Of a DNA stretch of 7,074 nt, positions 6,736 through 7,074 are shown one piece after another. A model generated the notes under the pieces. It was not told where the DNA came from and ran no database searches. It saw nothing but the letters and a program-made list of their open reading frames with translations. The stretch comes from an uncultured Streptococcus sp. Lineage in GTDB: Bacteria; Bacillota; Bacilli; Lactobacillales; Streptococcaceae. The position numbers and the translations under genes are program-made. Within the stretch, counting starts at the first letter, position 1; every line of letters begins with the position of its first letter. The stretch lies in the NCBI RefSeq assembly GCF_943912555.1, contig NZ_CALTUR010000095.1, positions 1 through 7,074 on the forward strand, in the 5' to 3' direction.

Positions 6736-7074
6736 ATAGAGTGACATATTTAATGCCATAGGCTGATAACTTACTTGATGATCGTCTTTAATCAATTGAC
6801 TGTAAGCAACAAATCCGAACTGTTCATAAAATTGAATGACTTTAGGATGATTGATACTATCTAAAAATACCATCTGAGTTCCTACAATTGCTCGAAATTC
6901 TTCAATTTTTTGAATTACAATTTCAAATAACTCTTGTCCTGATAGTTTATTTAGCTTTGTGTTTTTGCCGAATTGACCGATAAGTAACACAGGGAGATAA
7001 TCAATATTTTTGGGACTTTTCCCTTTTAGGACGAGTTTCTTTTTTAAGGATTTCTCTAAATCAGAAATATCAAC
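6727..7074 (-). CDS. GNAT-family N-acetyltransferase, C-terminal part (5' end outside the window)
   Basis: The frame is open from its TAA stop to the right edge of the window, giving 115 C-terminal residues. It is therefore a partial gene, and the GTG at 6990 is an internal codon without a ribosome binding site. The visible part starts VDISDLEKSLKKKLVLKG and continues through a beta strand (LPVLLIGQF), where GNAT enzymes bind acetyl-CoA. It then shows the typical C-terminal GNAT signature, a strand (QMVFLDS) followed by NHPKVIQFYEQFGF. The usual Q/RxxGxG/A loop is not canonical; a KLSGQEL segment lies at that place. The substrate cannot be told. Members range from antibiotic or small-molecule modifiers to tRNA-acetylating toxins. 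It converges on the transfer operon and shares its terminator, so it is a separate transcription unit, plausibly element cargo or flanking sequence. Confidence 0.75.
   Translation of the reverse strand, partial: VDISDLEKSLKKKLVLKGKSPKNIDYLPVLLIGQFGKNTKLNKLSGQELFEIVIQKIEEFRAIVGTQMVFLDSINHPKVIQFYEQFGFVAYSQLIKDDHQVSYQPMALNMSLYKK

Noticed and set aside
6988..6990. GTG as the start of an 87-residue minus-strand protein
   Set aside because: The frame stays open to the window edge with GNAT-like sequence upstream, and no ribosome binding site precedes the GTG. It is an internal Val codon of a partial gene.
1..7074. CRISPR arrays, tRNA/rRNA genes, insertion sequence ends, origin of transfer
   Set aside because: No regularly spaced repeats, cloverleaf-like segments, transposase fragments, terminal inverted repeats or oriT-like clusters were seen by eye on either strand.

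Overview
The window is a low-GC, Gram-positive (Firmicute) segment, most probably from a Streptococcus or a close relative. It carries the core of a type IV secretion (conjugation) module of an integrative and conjugative element or conjugative plasmid. The organism call rests on the A/T-rich, K/E-rich coding, the strong AGGA/GGAGGA ribosome binding sites, and a gene order that matches the prgF/G-H-I-J-K block of enterococcal and streptococcal conjugation systems (pCF10, Tn5252/ICESa2603-like elements). The exact host and element cannot be decided from this window; no relaxase, coupling protein, integrase or attachment site is visible.

Layout. Positions 33-6692 hold five plus-strand genes packed as an operon: (1) an 80-residue, two-helix VirB2/TrbC/Maff2-like small membrane protein; (2) a 284-residue polytopic VirB6/PrgH-like channel protein; (3) a 119-residue PrgI-family membrane protein; (4) a 785-residue VirB4-like ATPase whose N-terminal codons overlap prgI by 50 nt; (5) a 937-residue PrgK/VirB1-like cell-wall hydrolase. 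The hydrolase has a strongly basic cytoplasmic N-terminal third, one membrane anchor, a degenerate LytM/M23-like domain, a phage-tail-lysozyme-type muramidase domain and a C-terminal CHAP amidase/endopeptidase domain. A hairpin with a short T run lies inside the operon between genes 2 and 3. A strong, probably bidirectional terminator ends the operon at 6693-6735. From 6727 to the right edge a convergent minus-strand gene encodes the C-terminal 115 residues of a GNAT-type acetyltransferase; its 5' end lies beyond the window.

How they work together (inference from the families): the VirB6-like protein, the PrgI protein and the small two-helix protein would form the membrane translocation channel. 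The VirB4-like ATPase would energise its assembly or DNA transfer from the cytoplasmic face. The PrgK-like enzyme would open the peptidoglycan locally so that the channel can cross the thick wall. The GNAT gene looks like cargo or a flanking gene rather than part of the transfer machine.

The system itself is a recognised type. The points most worth a second look are a two-codon ORF (ATG-ACA-TGA) placed at the ideal distance from the ribosome binding site and overlapping the virB6-like start codon, the intra-operon terminator-like hairpin, the 50-nt dual-coding overlap, the loss of catalytic residues in the LytM-like domain, and the very basic cytoplasmic extension of the hydrolase.
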